A stretch of 42,317 nt of DNA, taken from assembly GCA_040905145.1 (NCBI GenBank), contig JBBDSC010000088.1, forward strand, positions 1-42,317, read 5' to 3'. The stretch's first letter is position 1. Every line of letters starts with the position of its first letter. Shown in pieces: positions 18,463-27,526 of the stretch. A model generated the notes under the pieces. It saw only the letters and a program-made list of their open reading frames with translations. It was not told the DNA's origin and did not search any database. Made by a program: the position numbers and the translations under genes. The DNA is from DATGMS01 sp040905145 (GTDB lineage: Bacteria; Bacteroidota; Bacteroidia; Cytophagales; Cyclobacteriaceae).

Positions 18463-20634
18463 TTAATTTACAAACATCTCATCCACAAGAAGTAATGCGG
18501 ATCTACCTTTGTTGCGATGCCAAGAAGGAAGTTTCTTTAATGGCTTCGCTACTATTTTAAGATAGGAGATCCTTTGCGGATCGAATTTACAGTCAACCAA
18601 TTGAATAAATGGTTTACTTATTCCTTCCGGTTGATCGGGATTCATTGTGGTGATCAATTGCAGCTGGGATTCACTGGCACCACCCCAAATTTCAATGGAA
18701 GCAGGAGGGAATATAATGGTTTCCGGCTCTATCAGCATGTTCAATGCGACGGATGATAAAGTTACCGGCTCTTTATAGGTCAATAATACTTCCATATCAT
18801 TGTTTAAAAAGCCTGCCCAATTATTCGCCCATGCCGGACTATTGGCATTAAAAGTTCCCTGTTCTTTATCAAAAAATGTGTTCGCACCATTTGCGGGATG
18901 GACCCTATTAAAGGGGGATAATAAAATGACACTGTCCGGCTTGTATTTACTTTTGTATAAATCAAATGTTGCCACATCACTTCCATACCACTTATCTTTG
19001 TAAGCCTTGGCTTTTATCAAAGTGTATCCTGTAAGTAAGGTTTCATTGGTAAAAATAAGGGAATTGATACTATCCGGCTCACTTCCATCTGTAGTAAACC
19101 GTATTTCAACGCCCTCTATCGGATGCCCTAATTGCAAAGGAAGCGAATCACTGAAAATGTTAGAGCTGTTCTTTAATTGTGGGATGTTAAGCTTAAGAGG
19201 ATTGCTGCCATCGTCTGTATATCCGGCAATTATTTGAATGTGCTTGTTGTCGTTTTGCAATTGTTGAACTTCCGATTCATTTAATCCTGTGTTCCATACG
19301 ACCAAAGTAGTCAGGCTTTTAAATTCCTTAAGTTGTTGCTGCAAATGCTGGTAATCTACTTTTGTTCCGGAAAGGGAAAGGCTTTTTAAATGTTTCAGGG
19401 AGGCCAATTCTACCAATCCTTTTCCAGTAATAGCTGTAAAATTCAAATTCAATTTGCGAAGGTTCTCAAATTGGCCTATATTTTTTAGTTCAGCATCACT
19501 TATCGGGATCTTATTAAGGCCCAATGATACGATTTGTGTTTCAACTGCACCCAATTCCCCCAATGCTTCAGGTGTGTAGGCGTTTGGATTAAATAAATTC
19601 ACGACCAATGCAGGAGATTCCTTGGCCAAGGATGAAACAAAACGATAATCCGTATTCAGCTTTTGGACCAGCTCCGCATCTGCTGCGGCAAATTCATATT
19701 GATCTTCCTCTAATCCCTCAGGATGCAACAAGGCTGTTGCCATTACCCTTAAGGAATCATATAAGGATATGGATGTAACTTTTGTATTGAAATCAGCTCC
19801 GCCTTTTATCCATAGGTCCAACAATGCAATTTCTTGGGGACTAAGTTGTGCTTTACCGGAAGGAGGCATATGCTCTTCATCATCAATTGGCAGATGTATC
19901 CTTTCAATCAGCAAACTTTGGTCTGGTTTTCCTGCTTCAAACAGCTTCCCTGTCTTCCCGCCTTTCAGGATTGTTTCAGAAGTTTCCAGTATCAACTCGC
20001 CTTTTGCTTTACCTGGGTTATGGCAACTTGAGCATTTATTGTCAAAGATGGGCTTTACCACATGTTGAAAAACTATGGCCTCATTAAGTGGGACTGGGGC
20101 TTCGGTATTGGTAATGGGCGCAAGTATAAAATTATCGCCGTGCGTTAAGGTGGCGCCAAAGTGTCCTGCCAATATAAGGGTCAACATAGATACAATGGCC
20201 CCCGCTTTGGCTATCTGCGACTTGTACCATACAGTATGACGGCACATGTAAATAAAGGAGGAAAGGAAGACAATGCCTGCACCAAACCATTTGTGCCATT
20301 GTAATACATTGCCCGAATACCCTGCTTCCAAGGACAAAAACAATCCCATAATGGCCGTGACCGCAGAAGATAAAGCGCCGAAGAGCAATAAATTTGCGGT
20401 AAAGCTTTGGTAAAACTTTTGATCATGGTATTCGGGCCTAAACCTGAAAAATTCCAAAACCATTGCCAAAAAGAGGATGGCAATGGGGAAATGGAGGAGC
20501 ATGGGGTGAATTCTCCCAATCGGCTGTAGCCACAAGGGCAATATAATTTGGCTCTCAAACGCCAATAAGAAAATTAGCAGTATGTTAAGGGCAAATAAAA
20601 CATTTTCTGCAAAACCTTTAAGGTTGTTACTCAT
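18463..20634 (-). CDS. DUF2231-like/cytochrome c membrane protein with LRR, chitobiase-C-like and discoidin-like regions
   Basis: About 723 residues from the ATG at 20634 (the frame also allows a GTG at 20640). Residues about 10-165 form membrane helices with H-P-M-L-L-H-F-P and G-H-F-G-A-T-L-T-H-G, clearly paralogous to the N-terminus of the module A fusion. A planctomycete-type cytochrome c follows (C-S-S-C-H about 201-205, M-P-P-S-G-K distal region). Then come leucine-rich repeats (about 360-450), a chitobiase/hexosaminidase C-terminal-like beta region (about 485-560, F-T-T-D-G-S-E-P) and a discoidin-like end (about 575-723). It looks like a membrane haem protein with a long periplasmic ligand- or partner-binding arm. 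Last gene of module B, starting 29 nt after the DUF1501 stop. Domain boundaries are approximate; function unknown. Confidence 0.82.
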   Translation of the reverse strand: MSNNLKGFAENVLFALNILLIFLLAFESQIILPLWLQPIGRIHPMLLHFPIAILFLAMVLEFFRFRPEYHDQKFYQSFTANLLLFGALSSAVTAIMGLFLSLEAGYSGNVLQWHKWFGAGIVFLSSFIYMCRHTVWYKSQIAKAGAIVSMLTLILAGHFGATLTHGDNFILAPITNTEAPVPLNEAIVFQHVVKPIFDNKCSSCHNPGKAKGELILETSETILKGGKTGKLFEAGKPDQSLLIERIHLPIDDEEHMPPSGKAQLSPQEIALLDLWIKGGADFNTKVTSISLYDSLRVMATALLHPEGLEEDQYEFAAADAELVQKLNTDYRFVSSLAKESPALVVNLFNPNAYTPEALGELGAVETQIVSLGLNKIPISDAELKNIGQFENLRKLNLNFTAITGKGLVELASLKHLKSLSLSGTKVDYQHLQQQLKEFKSLTTLVVWNTGLNESEVQQLQNDNKHIQIIAGYTDDGSNPLKLNIPQLKNSSNIFSDSLPLQLGHPIEGVEIRFTTDGSEPDSINSLIFTNETLLTGYTLIKAKAYKDKWYGSDVATFDLYKSKYKPDSVILLSPFNRVHPANGANTFFDKEQGTFNANSPAWANNWAGFLNNDMEVLLTYKEPVTLSSVALNMLIEPETIIFPPASIEIWGGASESQLQLITTMNPDQPEGISKPFIQLVDCKFDPQRISYLKIVAKPLKKLPSWHRNKGRSALLLVDEMFVN

Positions 20635-20663
20635 ACCCACTATAAATAATCTGTTTAATAAAT

Positions 20664-22118
20664 TTATGTAAGAAGGTCTTTTATAACCCTACCTGATACA
20701 TCTGTCAACCTGAATCTACGGCCGAGATGCTTGTAAATTAATTTCTCATGATCGAGACCAAGCTGGTGCAAAACGGTGGCCTGAAAGTCATGAACATGCA
20801 CAGGGTCCTTGATAATATTATATCCCAGTTCATCGGTTTCCCCATATACCATTCCAGGCTTTATGCCCCCTCCAGCCATCCATATACTAAAACAGCGAGG
20901 ATGATGGTCCCGTCCGTAGTTATCCGGAGTCATTTTTCCCTGGCTATAATTGGTACGGCCAAATTCACCACCCCAGATGACCAACGTTTCATCGAGAGAA
21001 CCCCGTTGTTTCAGATCCGTAATCAATGCAGCAGAAGCCTGGTCCACATCTTTTGCCTGACTGGTAATTTCAAAAGGGAGATTTCCATGCTGGTCCCATC
21101 CCTGGTGGTACAATTGTACAAATCGAACCCCACTTTCGGATAATTTCCGCGCCAGCAGGCAGTTAGCAGCATAAGTACCGGGCACTAAGCAGTCCGGGCC
21201 ATATAACTTGATCACATCATCCGGTTCCTTTGACAAATCCATTATTTCAGGCACCGTTGTCTGCATCCGGTAGGCCATTTCATATTGCTGGATTTTCGCG
21301 CTTATTTCCGGATCGCCAAATCTTTCATAGGACATTTGGTTGAGCTCGGCCAGGTTATCGAGTATTTTTCTGCGCTCTGCCCTGCTCATCCCCTTCGGAT
21401 CTTTTAAGTAAAGTACCGGATCTTCTCCGCTGCTGAACTGAACACCCTGATGAACAGAATCCAGGAATCCATTGGTCCAAAGCTTTGAATATACCCCTTG
21501 GCCATTGCCTATACCACGGGAAAGCAATACAGTAAAGGCAGGCAGGTTCTTATTTTCGTTCCCAAGACCGTAACTTAGCCAGGCACCCATACTGGGACGG
21601 TTGCCCTGCTGTGCCCCGGTTTGAAAAAAAGTAAGAGCAGGATCATGGTTTATGGCCTCCGTATGCATGGACCTGACAATGCAAATATCGTCAGCAATTT
21701 TAGCAGTATATGGGAACAGGTCGCTTATCCAGGCCCTGGACTCTCCATATTGTTTGAAATCAGTGAAGGAATCAACCAAAGGAAAAGAGGCCTGGTTAGC
21801 GGTCATGCCGGTCAACCTTTGCCCACCACGGATGGATTCCGGAAGGTCCTGACCTCGCATCTCCCTTAGCTTGGGCTTATAATCAAAAGATTCCAACTGT
21901 GAGGGCGCCCCATTCTGGAATAAATAAATGACCCTTTTTGCTTTTGGTGCAAAATCCGGAATGCCGGGAATAAGGGCAGGATCATCAGTACCCCCTCTAC
22001 TAAAAAGATCGGGCATTAATAAGGAACCCAAAGCCACACTCCCCAAGCCTAGGCTTAAGCGGGACAAAAAGCGACGTCTGTTAGAATTTAATCCGTTTTC
22101 TAAAATATCCTTTTCCAT
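20664..22118 (-). CDS. DUF1501 protein, Tat-exported, canonical motifs
   Basis: A 484-residue member of the DUF1501 family (alkaline-phosphatase/sulfatase-like fold). The Tat signal is N-R-R-R-F-L-S-R (13-20) with a hydrophobic stretch to about 40. Canonical motifs are present: F-Q-N-G-A-P-S near the N-terminus, G-W-D-Q-H-G, G-G-E-F-G-R-T, G-R-D-H-H-P, and M-A-G-G-G-I-K-P-G-M-V-Y-G-E-T-D-E. It starts 3 nt after the DUF1553 stop, so co-expression is near certain. In other phyla (Planctomycetes, Verrucomicrobia) DUF1501 and DUF1553 genes are the same kind of neighbour pair; the joint reaction is not established. It differs from the module A copy at the metal-site motifs. Confidence 0.93.
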   Translation of the reverse strand: MEKDILENGLNSNRRRFLSRLSLGLGSVALGSLLMPDLFSRGGTDDPALIPGIPDFAPKAKRVIYLFQNGAPSQLESFDYKPKLREMRGQDLPESIRGGQRLTGMTANQASFPLVDSFTDFKQYGESRAWISDLFPYTAKIADDICIVRSMHTEAINHDPALTFFQTGAQQGNRPSMGAWLSYGLGNENKNLPAFTVLLSRGIGNGQGVYSKLWTNGFLDSVHQGVQFSSGEDPVLYLKDPKGMSRAERRKILDNLAELNQMSYERFGDPEISAKIQQYEMAYRMQTTVPEIMDLSKEPDDVIKLYGPDCLVPGTYAANCLLARKLSESGVRFVQLYHQGWDQHGNLPFEITSQAKDVDQASAALITDLKQRGSLDETLVIWGGEFGRTNYSQGKMTPDNYGRDHHPRCFSIWMAGGGIKPGMVYGETDELGYNIIKDPVHVHDFQATVLHQLGLDHEKLIYKHLGRRFRLTDVSGRVIKDLLT

Positions 22119-22121
22119 ATT

Positions 22122-24443
22122 TTAAGTCTTTGCAATTGCTTCTTCTAAATTATAAATAGTGGATATTACCTGCATCATGGCTGCAAGTTTAACCTTATCG
22201 ACTTTCCCAGGTAGAGGATATTCCCCAACAGCTAACAAATCTTCGGCATTTTCAATTTTCATTGTTTCCAGCTGCTTCTGATAATAGTCTGTCAAGACCG
22301 CTAATTCTCTTTCTTCCGGACTCCTGCAAACAATTAACCGGAATGCCTTCATGATTTTATCCCCTGATTCGATGTCCTCCGTTAATAAATCTGCTGCCAA
22401 TACCCGGGAAGCTTCCAACATGGTAGGATCGTTCATCATTACCAATGCCTGTAGTGGTGTGTTCGTTATTAATCTTTCTATTTCACATTGGTCACGGTTG
22501 CTCGCATCAAAAATAGTCATAGCAGGTGGTGGCACCGTCCTTTTGATAAAACTGTATAACCCTCTTCGGTAAAGATCCGGGCCATGATCCTGCTTATAAA
22601 CAGACAAAACCCCCCGGCCAGAGGTGGCTCCTTCCCATAAACCTTCCGGCTGATAAGGTTTTATACTGGGGCCACCTATGGTTTTGTTTAGCAGGCCACT
22701 GCTGGCCAAAATCAAATCTCTCACAAATTCTGCCTTTATTCTAGCGCGTGGTGACCGGGCCAACAGGATATTGTCCGGGTCAGTCTCTAAAGCTTCGGGA
22801 GTTGCCACGGCTGATTGGCGGTAGGTAGCTGATGTTACAATTTTTTTAACCAACCGTTTTATATCCCAGCCATGATCCATAAAATCTACAGCTAACCAAT
22901 CCAGCAATTCCGGATGGGTAGGAAGTTCACCCTGCATGCCAAAATCCCCTGGGGTCCTGACAATCCCTTTCCCGAAAAACTCCTGCCATATCTGATTCAC
23001 AAAAACCCTTGAAGTAAGTGGGTTCTGCCTATCAAATAACCATTGCGCCAGGCCTAACCTGTTTTGGGGATAGTCAGGATCAAAGGGCAATATAGACTCA
23101 GGCATTCCGGGTTTAACTTCTTCACCATGTGCATCATAAGCGCCCCTTTCAAGCACATAAGTTGGCCGCAAAGTATCAAGGTCACCCATTACAGAAACAA
23201 TCAACCGACTGGTATCCTGCTTATTGATAAAAGTCAATAATGAATCTACATCCTCATTACTTATTTCCATTAGGGGTTTTTTTGCATAGGTTTCTGGCCC
23301 CCCCACCACAGACTCGATACCCACTTCCTTCACATTGTTGAAGAAAGAATAAAGTTGAAAATATTCCTTTTGGGATAAGGGATCATACTTATGGTCATGA
23401 CAATTGGCACATTCCATCGTAATTCCCATTAATGCTTTGCCAAAGGTATTGGTACGGTCGGTAACATACATTACCCGGTATTCTTCATCCACCACTCCCC
23501 CTTCTTCAGTTATTTTGTGATTACGGTTAAAGCCCGTAGCCAACAATTGTTCTATAGATGCATCCGGCATCAAATCACCGGCCAGTTGCCAGGTAATAAA
23601 TTTGTCGTAAGGCATGTTCTTATTAAAGGCATGAATCACCCAATCCCGCCAGGGCCATTGACTGCGGTAACTGTCATCCTGAAAACCATGGGAATCCGCA
23701 AACCTTGCTATATCCATCCAATACACCGCCATCTTTTCCCCATAAGCAGGATCTTCAAGCAACTGATCTATCATTTTCTCAAAGACGTCCGTACTTTTAT
23801 CAGAAACAAAACTATCCATCATTTCCAGGCTTGGCGGCAAACCGGTAAGATCAAGGCTTATCCGCTTCAGCAATCTTTCTTTATCTGCTTCTTCATTTGG
23901 CGCCACACCCATCTGCTCTTGTTTATTTAAAATAAAAAAATCAATCTCGTTTTTTGGCCAGACCTTATTTTTAACCTGGGGCAAATCATGGTCTACAGGA
24001 GCAACAAAGGCCCAGTGAGGCTCATATTCAGCACCTTGCCTTATCCATTTTTCGATTAGCTTTATTTCATAATCAGATAAACTTAAGTTAGATTCTGGAG
24101 GAGGCATCAAAATTTCTTTGTTCTCTGATGAAATCCTTACGAAAGCTTCTGAATCTTTGGGCTGTCCAGGCACCAGGGCATGGGCAGAAGGATTTTCATC
24201 TAACGCCTTATAGGCGGATTCGGCGATGTCCAGCCTTAATCCTGCTTCCCTTTTATTGGCATCTGGGCCGTGGCAGGCAAAACAATTATCCGAAAGGATG
24301 GGCCTAATATGGAAATTAAAGCTGACATTCTCTGGTATTTGCCCTTCAACAATATTATTTCCCGGCACCTGATTGCATGCTTGTGTTGCTGCAAATAAAA
24401 AACCCGCAACCGCAAATATTAAGTAATAAAGCCTATTATGCAT
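22122..24443 (-). CDS. PSCyt1-DUF1549-DUF1553 (PSD1) cytochrome lipoprotein
   Basis: First gene of module B, about 773 residues from the ATG at 24443. An upstream TTG at 24485 is in frame, but 24443 begins a proper lipoprotein signal with Cys23 in T-Q-A-C. Domains in order: planctomycete-type cytochrome c with C-F-A-C-H-G-P and a late M-P-P-P; DUF1549 (R-I-S-L-D-L-T-G-L-P-P, Y-W-M-D-I-A-R-F-A-D, C-A-N-C-H-D-H-K-Y-D-P, a second haem or metal site); DUF1553 (P-L-T-S-R-V-F-V-N-Q-I-W, then T-P-L-Q-A-L). It is shorter than many planctomycete members, which often carry an extra lectin-like insert. Likely periplasmic or surface-exposed and haem-bearing; substrate unknown. Confidence 0.93.
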   Translation of the reverse strand: MHNRLYYLIFAVAGFLFAATQACNQVPGNNIVEGQIPENVSFNFHIRPILSDNCFACHGPDANKREAGLRLDIAESAYKALDENPSAHALVPGQPKDSEAFVRISSENKEILMPPPESNLSLSDYEIKLIEKWIRQGAEYEPHWAFVAPVDHDLPQVKNKVWPKNEIDFFILNKQEQMGVAPNEEADKERLLKRISLDLTGLPPSLEMMDSFVSDKSTDVFEKMIDQLLEDPAYGEKMAVYWMDIARFADSHGFQDDSYRSQWPWRDWVIHAFNKNMPYDKFITWQLAGDLMPDASIEQLLATGFNRNHKITEEGGVVDEEYRVMYVTDRTNTFGKALMGITMECANCHDHKYDPLSQKEYFQLYSFFNNVKEVGIESVVGGPETYAKKPLMEISNEDVDSLLTFINKQDTSRLIVSVMGDLDTLRPTYVLERGAYDAHGEEVKPGMPESILPFDPDYPQNRLGLAQWLFDRQNPLTSRVFVNQIWQEFFGKGIVRTPGDFGMQGELPTHPELLDWLAVDFMDHGWDIKRLVKKIVTSATYRQSAVATPEALETDPDNILLARSPRARIKAEFVRDLILASSGLLNKTIGGPSIKPYQPEGLWEGATSGRGVLSVYKQDHGPDLYRRGLYSFIKRTVPPPAMTIFDASNRDQCEIERLITNTPLQALVMMNDPTMLEASRVLAADLLTEDIESGDKIMKAFRLIVCRSPEERELAVLTDYYQKQLETMKIENAEDLLAVGEYPLPGKVDKVKLAAMMQVISTIYNLEEAIAKT

Positions 24444-24812
24444 AAAATAATTATTTATAGGATTTAACAATCCTCTCAAAGCCAAAGGATTTACCGTATT
24501 GTTAACTTCAATTCCTTACTCAATTATTGATCCCATAGGAGCAATAACTTATCGCGATCCAATATATGTGTTTTTATTTCAATTTCTAAAAAAAATCTTT
24601 CATAATAAGATGATTCCAAAAATTAACTATCGGTAAATCCATTTTTTTGCTAAATTTATTACTGAACAAAAAATCTTCTTCTTTTATAATTTAAATAGGT
24701 TAATGATTAAATGAAAATGAATTTTCTTCCTTTCTCCCTACTGTGCCACCTTGAACAAAAACAATAAGGCATTCTCTTTGTGAGAAATACATCATTAAAC
24801 TAATTTGTTTTC
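24444..24812. other. Divergent intergenic region upstream of module B
   Basis: About 370 bp, AT-rich, between two divergent starts. No perfect Bacteroidota promoter was found in either direction. A TTTG at 24777-24780 followed about 20 bp later by TAATTTGT is a weak plus-strand candidate, but it would give an almost leaderless transcript for the gene at 24813. The TATCCTG direct repeat seen upstream of susC and the FG-GAP gene is not present here. Confidence 0.45.
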
Positions 24813-25301
24813 ATGATGAATATTTTCCCGACATATAGCGAGGTGTTGGTTTCTTCCCTAACCTGTGAGGAGGTGGCAAGGAAAATAGGAGCGGTGACAA
24901 AAAAGGTGGATTACCTGGATGTTACGGTAAAAAAGGAGAAAAAGCATCAATTTAATGGTGAGGTGGATGACAAGCACTTTAGCCTTTCCTTGATAATCAA
25001 TCAAGCAGACAGTTTCCTTCCCCTGATGAATGGTAAAATAGAATCTACAAAAAATGGGTGCATTTTATTCTTGAATTATTCCCTGTTTCCCAGTTCTATT
25101 TTTTTTCTTGTTTTTTGGGGAGTGGTCACCTTCTTTTTGGCCCTGTTTTTTATCCTTCATGAAAAACAATGGCTGCATGCTTTGATAAGCATTTTGGCAG
25201 GTGCGGGAAATTTTGTTTTTGCATGGTCCTATTTTAAAACAAAGTTAAAACAATCTCAAATGATTTTTCATCAAATGCTAAGTCTGCAGGAGAAAAATTA
25301 A
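24813..25301 (+). CDS. Hypothetical protein with two C-terminal membrane helices
   Basis: 162 residues, not recognised. Residues 1-85 are soluble, mixed charged and beta-like, ending in an N-G-C-I-L-F-L-N-Y segment. Two hydrophobic helices follow (about 94-116 and 121-140), then a short basic cytoplasmic tail. A second ATG is the next codon (24816). It stands alone between the divergent module B operon and fumC. The layout resembles small inner-membrane proteins of unknown function in Cytophagales. Confidence 0.7.
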   Translation: MMNIFPTYSEVLVSSLTCEEVARKIGAVTKKVDYLDVTVKKEKKHQFNGEVDDKHFSLSLIINQADSFLPLMNGKIESTKNGCILFLNYSLFPSSIFFLVFWGVVTFFLALFFILHEKQWLHALISILAGAGNFVFAWSYFKTKLKQSQMIFHQMLSLQEKN

Positions 25302-25371
25302 GCTTTCCGCATTTTTAAAGTACAAAAAAGGCCAATTAAGGTAGGATAACCGTCCCAGACCGGAACATTTT

Positions 25372-25390
25372 AAAGATAAGGCTTATCTTT
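25372..25390. promoter_or_regulatory. Perfect 9+1+9 palindrome upstream of fumC
   Basis: The arms AAAGATAAG and CTTATCTTT flank one central G. The centre is about 53 bp before the fumC start and 80 bp after the preceding stop. The stem is AT-rich with no adjacent T-run, so an operator overlapping the fumC promoter region seems more likely than a terminator. Confidence 0.4.
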
Positions 25391-25433
25391 ATAATTGGAA
25401 TTCAGAAAATTTAAATTAAACCTACAAATATTC

Positions 25434-26834
25434 ATGCAGTTCAGGATAGAAAAAGACACCATGGGACCCGTGGAGGTACCCGCAGACAAATATTGGGGCG
25501 CCCAAACCCAAAGATCAATCAATAATTTCAAAATTGGTGGGGCCCGAAACCAAATGCCTATAGAAATTGTCCATGCATTTGCTATTCTTAAAAAATCCGC
25601 TGCCCTAGCCAATGCGGAACTTGGCGTATTGGATCAGGAAAAAGCAGCTGTCATCGCGCAAGTCTGTGATGAAATCCTAGAAGGCCAACTGGACGACCAG
25701 TTTCCTCTGGTCATCTGGCAAACCGGCTCAGGTACTCAATCCAATATGAATACCAACGAGGTAATTGCTTATCGGGGGCATGTTCTTTTGGGAGGTACCT
25801 TAGGGGATGAGAATAAAAAAATCCATCCTAATGATGAGGTCAATAAATCCCAGTCATCGAATGATACTTTCCCTACGGCCATGCATATCTCCGCCTATAA
25901 AATGATTGCAGAAGTCACCATTCCCGGCACAGAGAAGTTAAGGGATAACCTTAAAGAGAAGTCTGAGAAATTCATGGACGTGGTGAAAATAGGAAGAACC
26001 CATTTCATGGATGCCACCCCACTCACCTTGGGCCAGGAGTTTTCAGGTTATGTTTCCCAACTGGACCATGGATTAAAAGCTTTGAGAAATACCCTGGAGC
26101 ACCTTTCTGAACTGGCACTTGGTGGTACTGCCGTGGGCACGGGACTCAATACGCCCAAGGGCTATGCGACATTGGTGGCCCAAAAAATAGCAGAAAATGC
26201 AGGACATCCATTTATCACAGCACCCAACAAATTTGAATCCCTAGCTGCCCATGATGCCATTGTAGAGACACACGGTGCACTCAAGCAATTGGCCGTAAGT
26301 TTAATGAAAATTGCCAATGACGTAAGGATGCTTTCATCCGGTCCAAGATCAGGCATCGGAGAGATCCTGATCCCGGAAAATGAACCAGGGTCATCTATCA
26401 TGCCAGGCAAAGTAAACCCCACCCAAGTGGAAGCATTGACCATGGTCTGTGCACAAGTAATGGGCAATGATGTGGCAGTGTCCATAGGCGGATCCAATGG
26501 ACATTTTGAATTAAACGTATTTAAGCCAATGATGATCAATAACCTCTTGACTTCAGGAAGGTTGATCGGGGATGCCTGTGTCTCTTTTAACGATAACTGT
26601 GTTGCCGGGATTGAGCCGAACACCCCATTTATCAAACGCCATCTGGAAAACTCCCTCATGCTGGTCACCGCTTTAAATCCACACATCGGCTATGAAAATG
26701 CTGCTGCTATTGCCAAAAAAGCGCACAAGGAAGGAACCAGCCTAAGGGAAGCGGCCATTTCACTGGAGCTTTTGACCAGTGAGCAATTCGATGAATGGGT
26801 AAAGCCTGAAGAAATGATCGGCGGACTTAGGTAA
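25434..26834 (+). CDS. fumC: Fumarate hydratase, class II
   Basis: Interconverts fumarate and malate in the TCA cycle, as a cytosolic iron-free homotetramer. From the ATG at 25434 the product has about 466 residues, the standard length; the 13 in-frame codons before it have no family support. Diagnostic motifs are D-K-Y-W-G-A-Q-T-Q-R-S near the start, S-G-T-Q-S-N-M-N-T-N-E-V, N-K-S-Q-S-S-N-D-T-F-P-T, T-H-F-M-D-A-T-P, and the superfamily signature G-S-S-I-M-P-G-K-V-N-P. This last motif plus G-T-Q-S-N-M-N separates it from aspartase and argininosuccinate lyase. It stands alone with a palindrome just upstream. Confidence 0.98.
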   Translation: MQFRIEKDTMGPVEVPADKYWGAQTQRSINNFKIGGARNQMPIEIVHAFAILKKSAALANAELGVLDQEKAAVIAQVCDEILEGQLDDQFPLVIWQTGSGTQSNMNTNEVIAYRGHVLLGGTLGDENKKIHPNDEVNKSQSSNDTFPTAMHISAYKMIAEVTIPGTEKLRDNLKEKSEKFMDVVKIGRTHFMDATPLTLGQEFSGYVSQLDHGLKALRNTLEHLSELALGGTAVGTGLNTPKGYATLVAQKIAENAGHPFITAPNKFESLAAHDAIVETHGALKQLAVSLMKIANDVRMLSSGPRSGIGEILIPENEPGSSIMPGKVNPTQVEALTMVCAQVMGNDVAVSIGGSNGHFELNVFKPMMINNLLTSGRLIGDACVSFNDNCVAGIEPNTPFIKRHLENSLMLVTALNPHIGYENAAAIAKKAHKEGTSLREAAISLELLTSEQFDEWVKPEEMIGGLR

Positions 26835-26911
26835 TTATATTTGCGTAATTGCATAAGATAAGGGTAATTTCCGTATTTTAGATAAAAAATTATGTTAAAC
26901 TCATCTTGCTC

Positions 26912-27526
26912 ATGAAAATGTACTGTGTTAAAAAAATTTTATATATCGGCTTCCTTTGTGCAGCAACGTTTCTTTTGACCATTCAGGCTTCTGCACAGTT
27001 ATCCAGGGCAGAGAAAAAGATCTGGAAAAAAGAACTCCGGAAATTAAATCCGGAAAGACTAAAGTTACTCATGGAAGAAAAGGAAAACCTTAACTCCAGT
27101 ATCAAATCACTTGTTGAAGAAAGCACTCAACTCCAAACCCAAATCCAAAAACAAGGGCAACAGATTACTTCTTTGAAAACAGAACTCAGTGAAGTCTCAG
27201 AAAAGCTTAAAACCCATAAGATCCAGTTGGGATTACTCAATGAAGAGGGAGAAAAATGGGATAATGGAGTAGTATTCAAAGTGCAGATCGGCGCGTTTGA
27301 GGATTTTGATTTCAGTCAAATGGTGGGAAGTAGCCACAATATGGACGTAGACGCCAGCAAGGGCCTCAAACAATATGTGGTAGGAAACTTCAGGGATTAC
27401 GAGGAAGCCGATATCTTTAAAAAACATATGCGGAAGGTAGGAGTAAGTAACGCATGGATAGTGCCTTACAAAAATGGGAGAAGAGTTCCTTTAAAGGATG
27501 TTCTTGATGTGGTCATTGCCCAATAG
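26912..27526 (+). CDS. Secreted coiled-coil protein with SPOR-like C-terminus
   Basis: About 204 residues from the ATG at 26912. A signal peptide ends in A-S-A-Q (about 24-27). Residues about 30-110 form a long charged, Leu/Gln-rich coiled coil. The C-terminal 80 residues (F-K-V-Q-I-G-A-F, then Y-V-V-G-N-F-R-D-Y-E-E-A, then N-A-W-I-V-P-Y-K-N-G-R-R-V) have the beta-alpha-beta pattern of a SPOR-like domain, which binds denuded peptidoglycan at division or gliding sites. Such proteins are common in Bacteroidota, but the specific role is unknown. It begins 77 nt after fumC; a TATATTTG at 26836-26843 matches the -7 consensus but lacks a good -33 element. Confidence 0.8.
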   Translation: MKMYCVKKILYIGFLCAATFLLTIQASAQLSRAEKKIWKKELRKLNPERLKLLMEEKENLNSSIKSLVEESTQLQTQIQKQGQQITSLKTELSEVSEKLKTHKIQLGLLNEEGEKWDNGVVFKVQIGAFEDFDFSQMVGSSHNMDVDASKGLKQYVVGNFRDYEEADIFKKHMRKVGVSNAWIVPYKNGRRVPLKDVLDVVIAQ

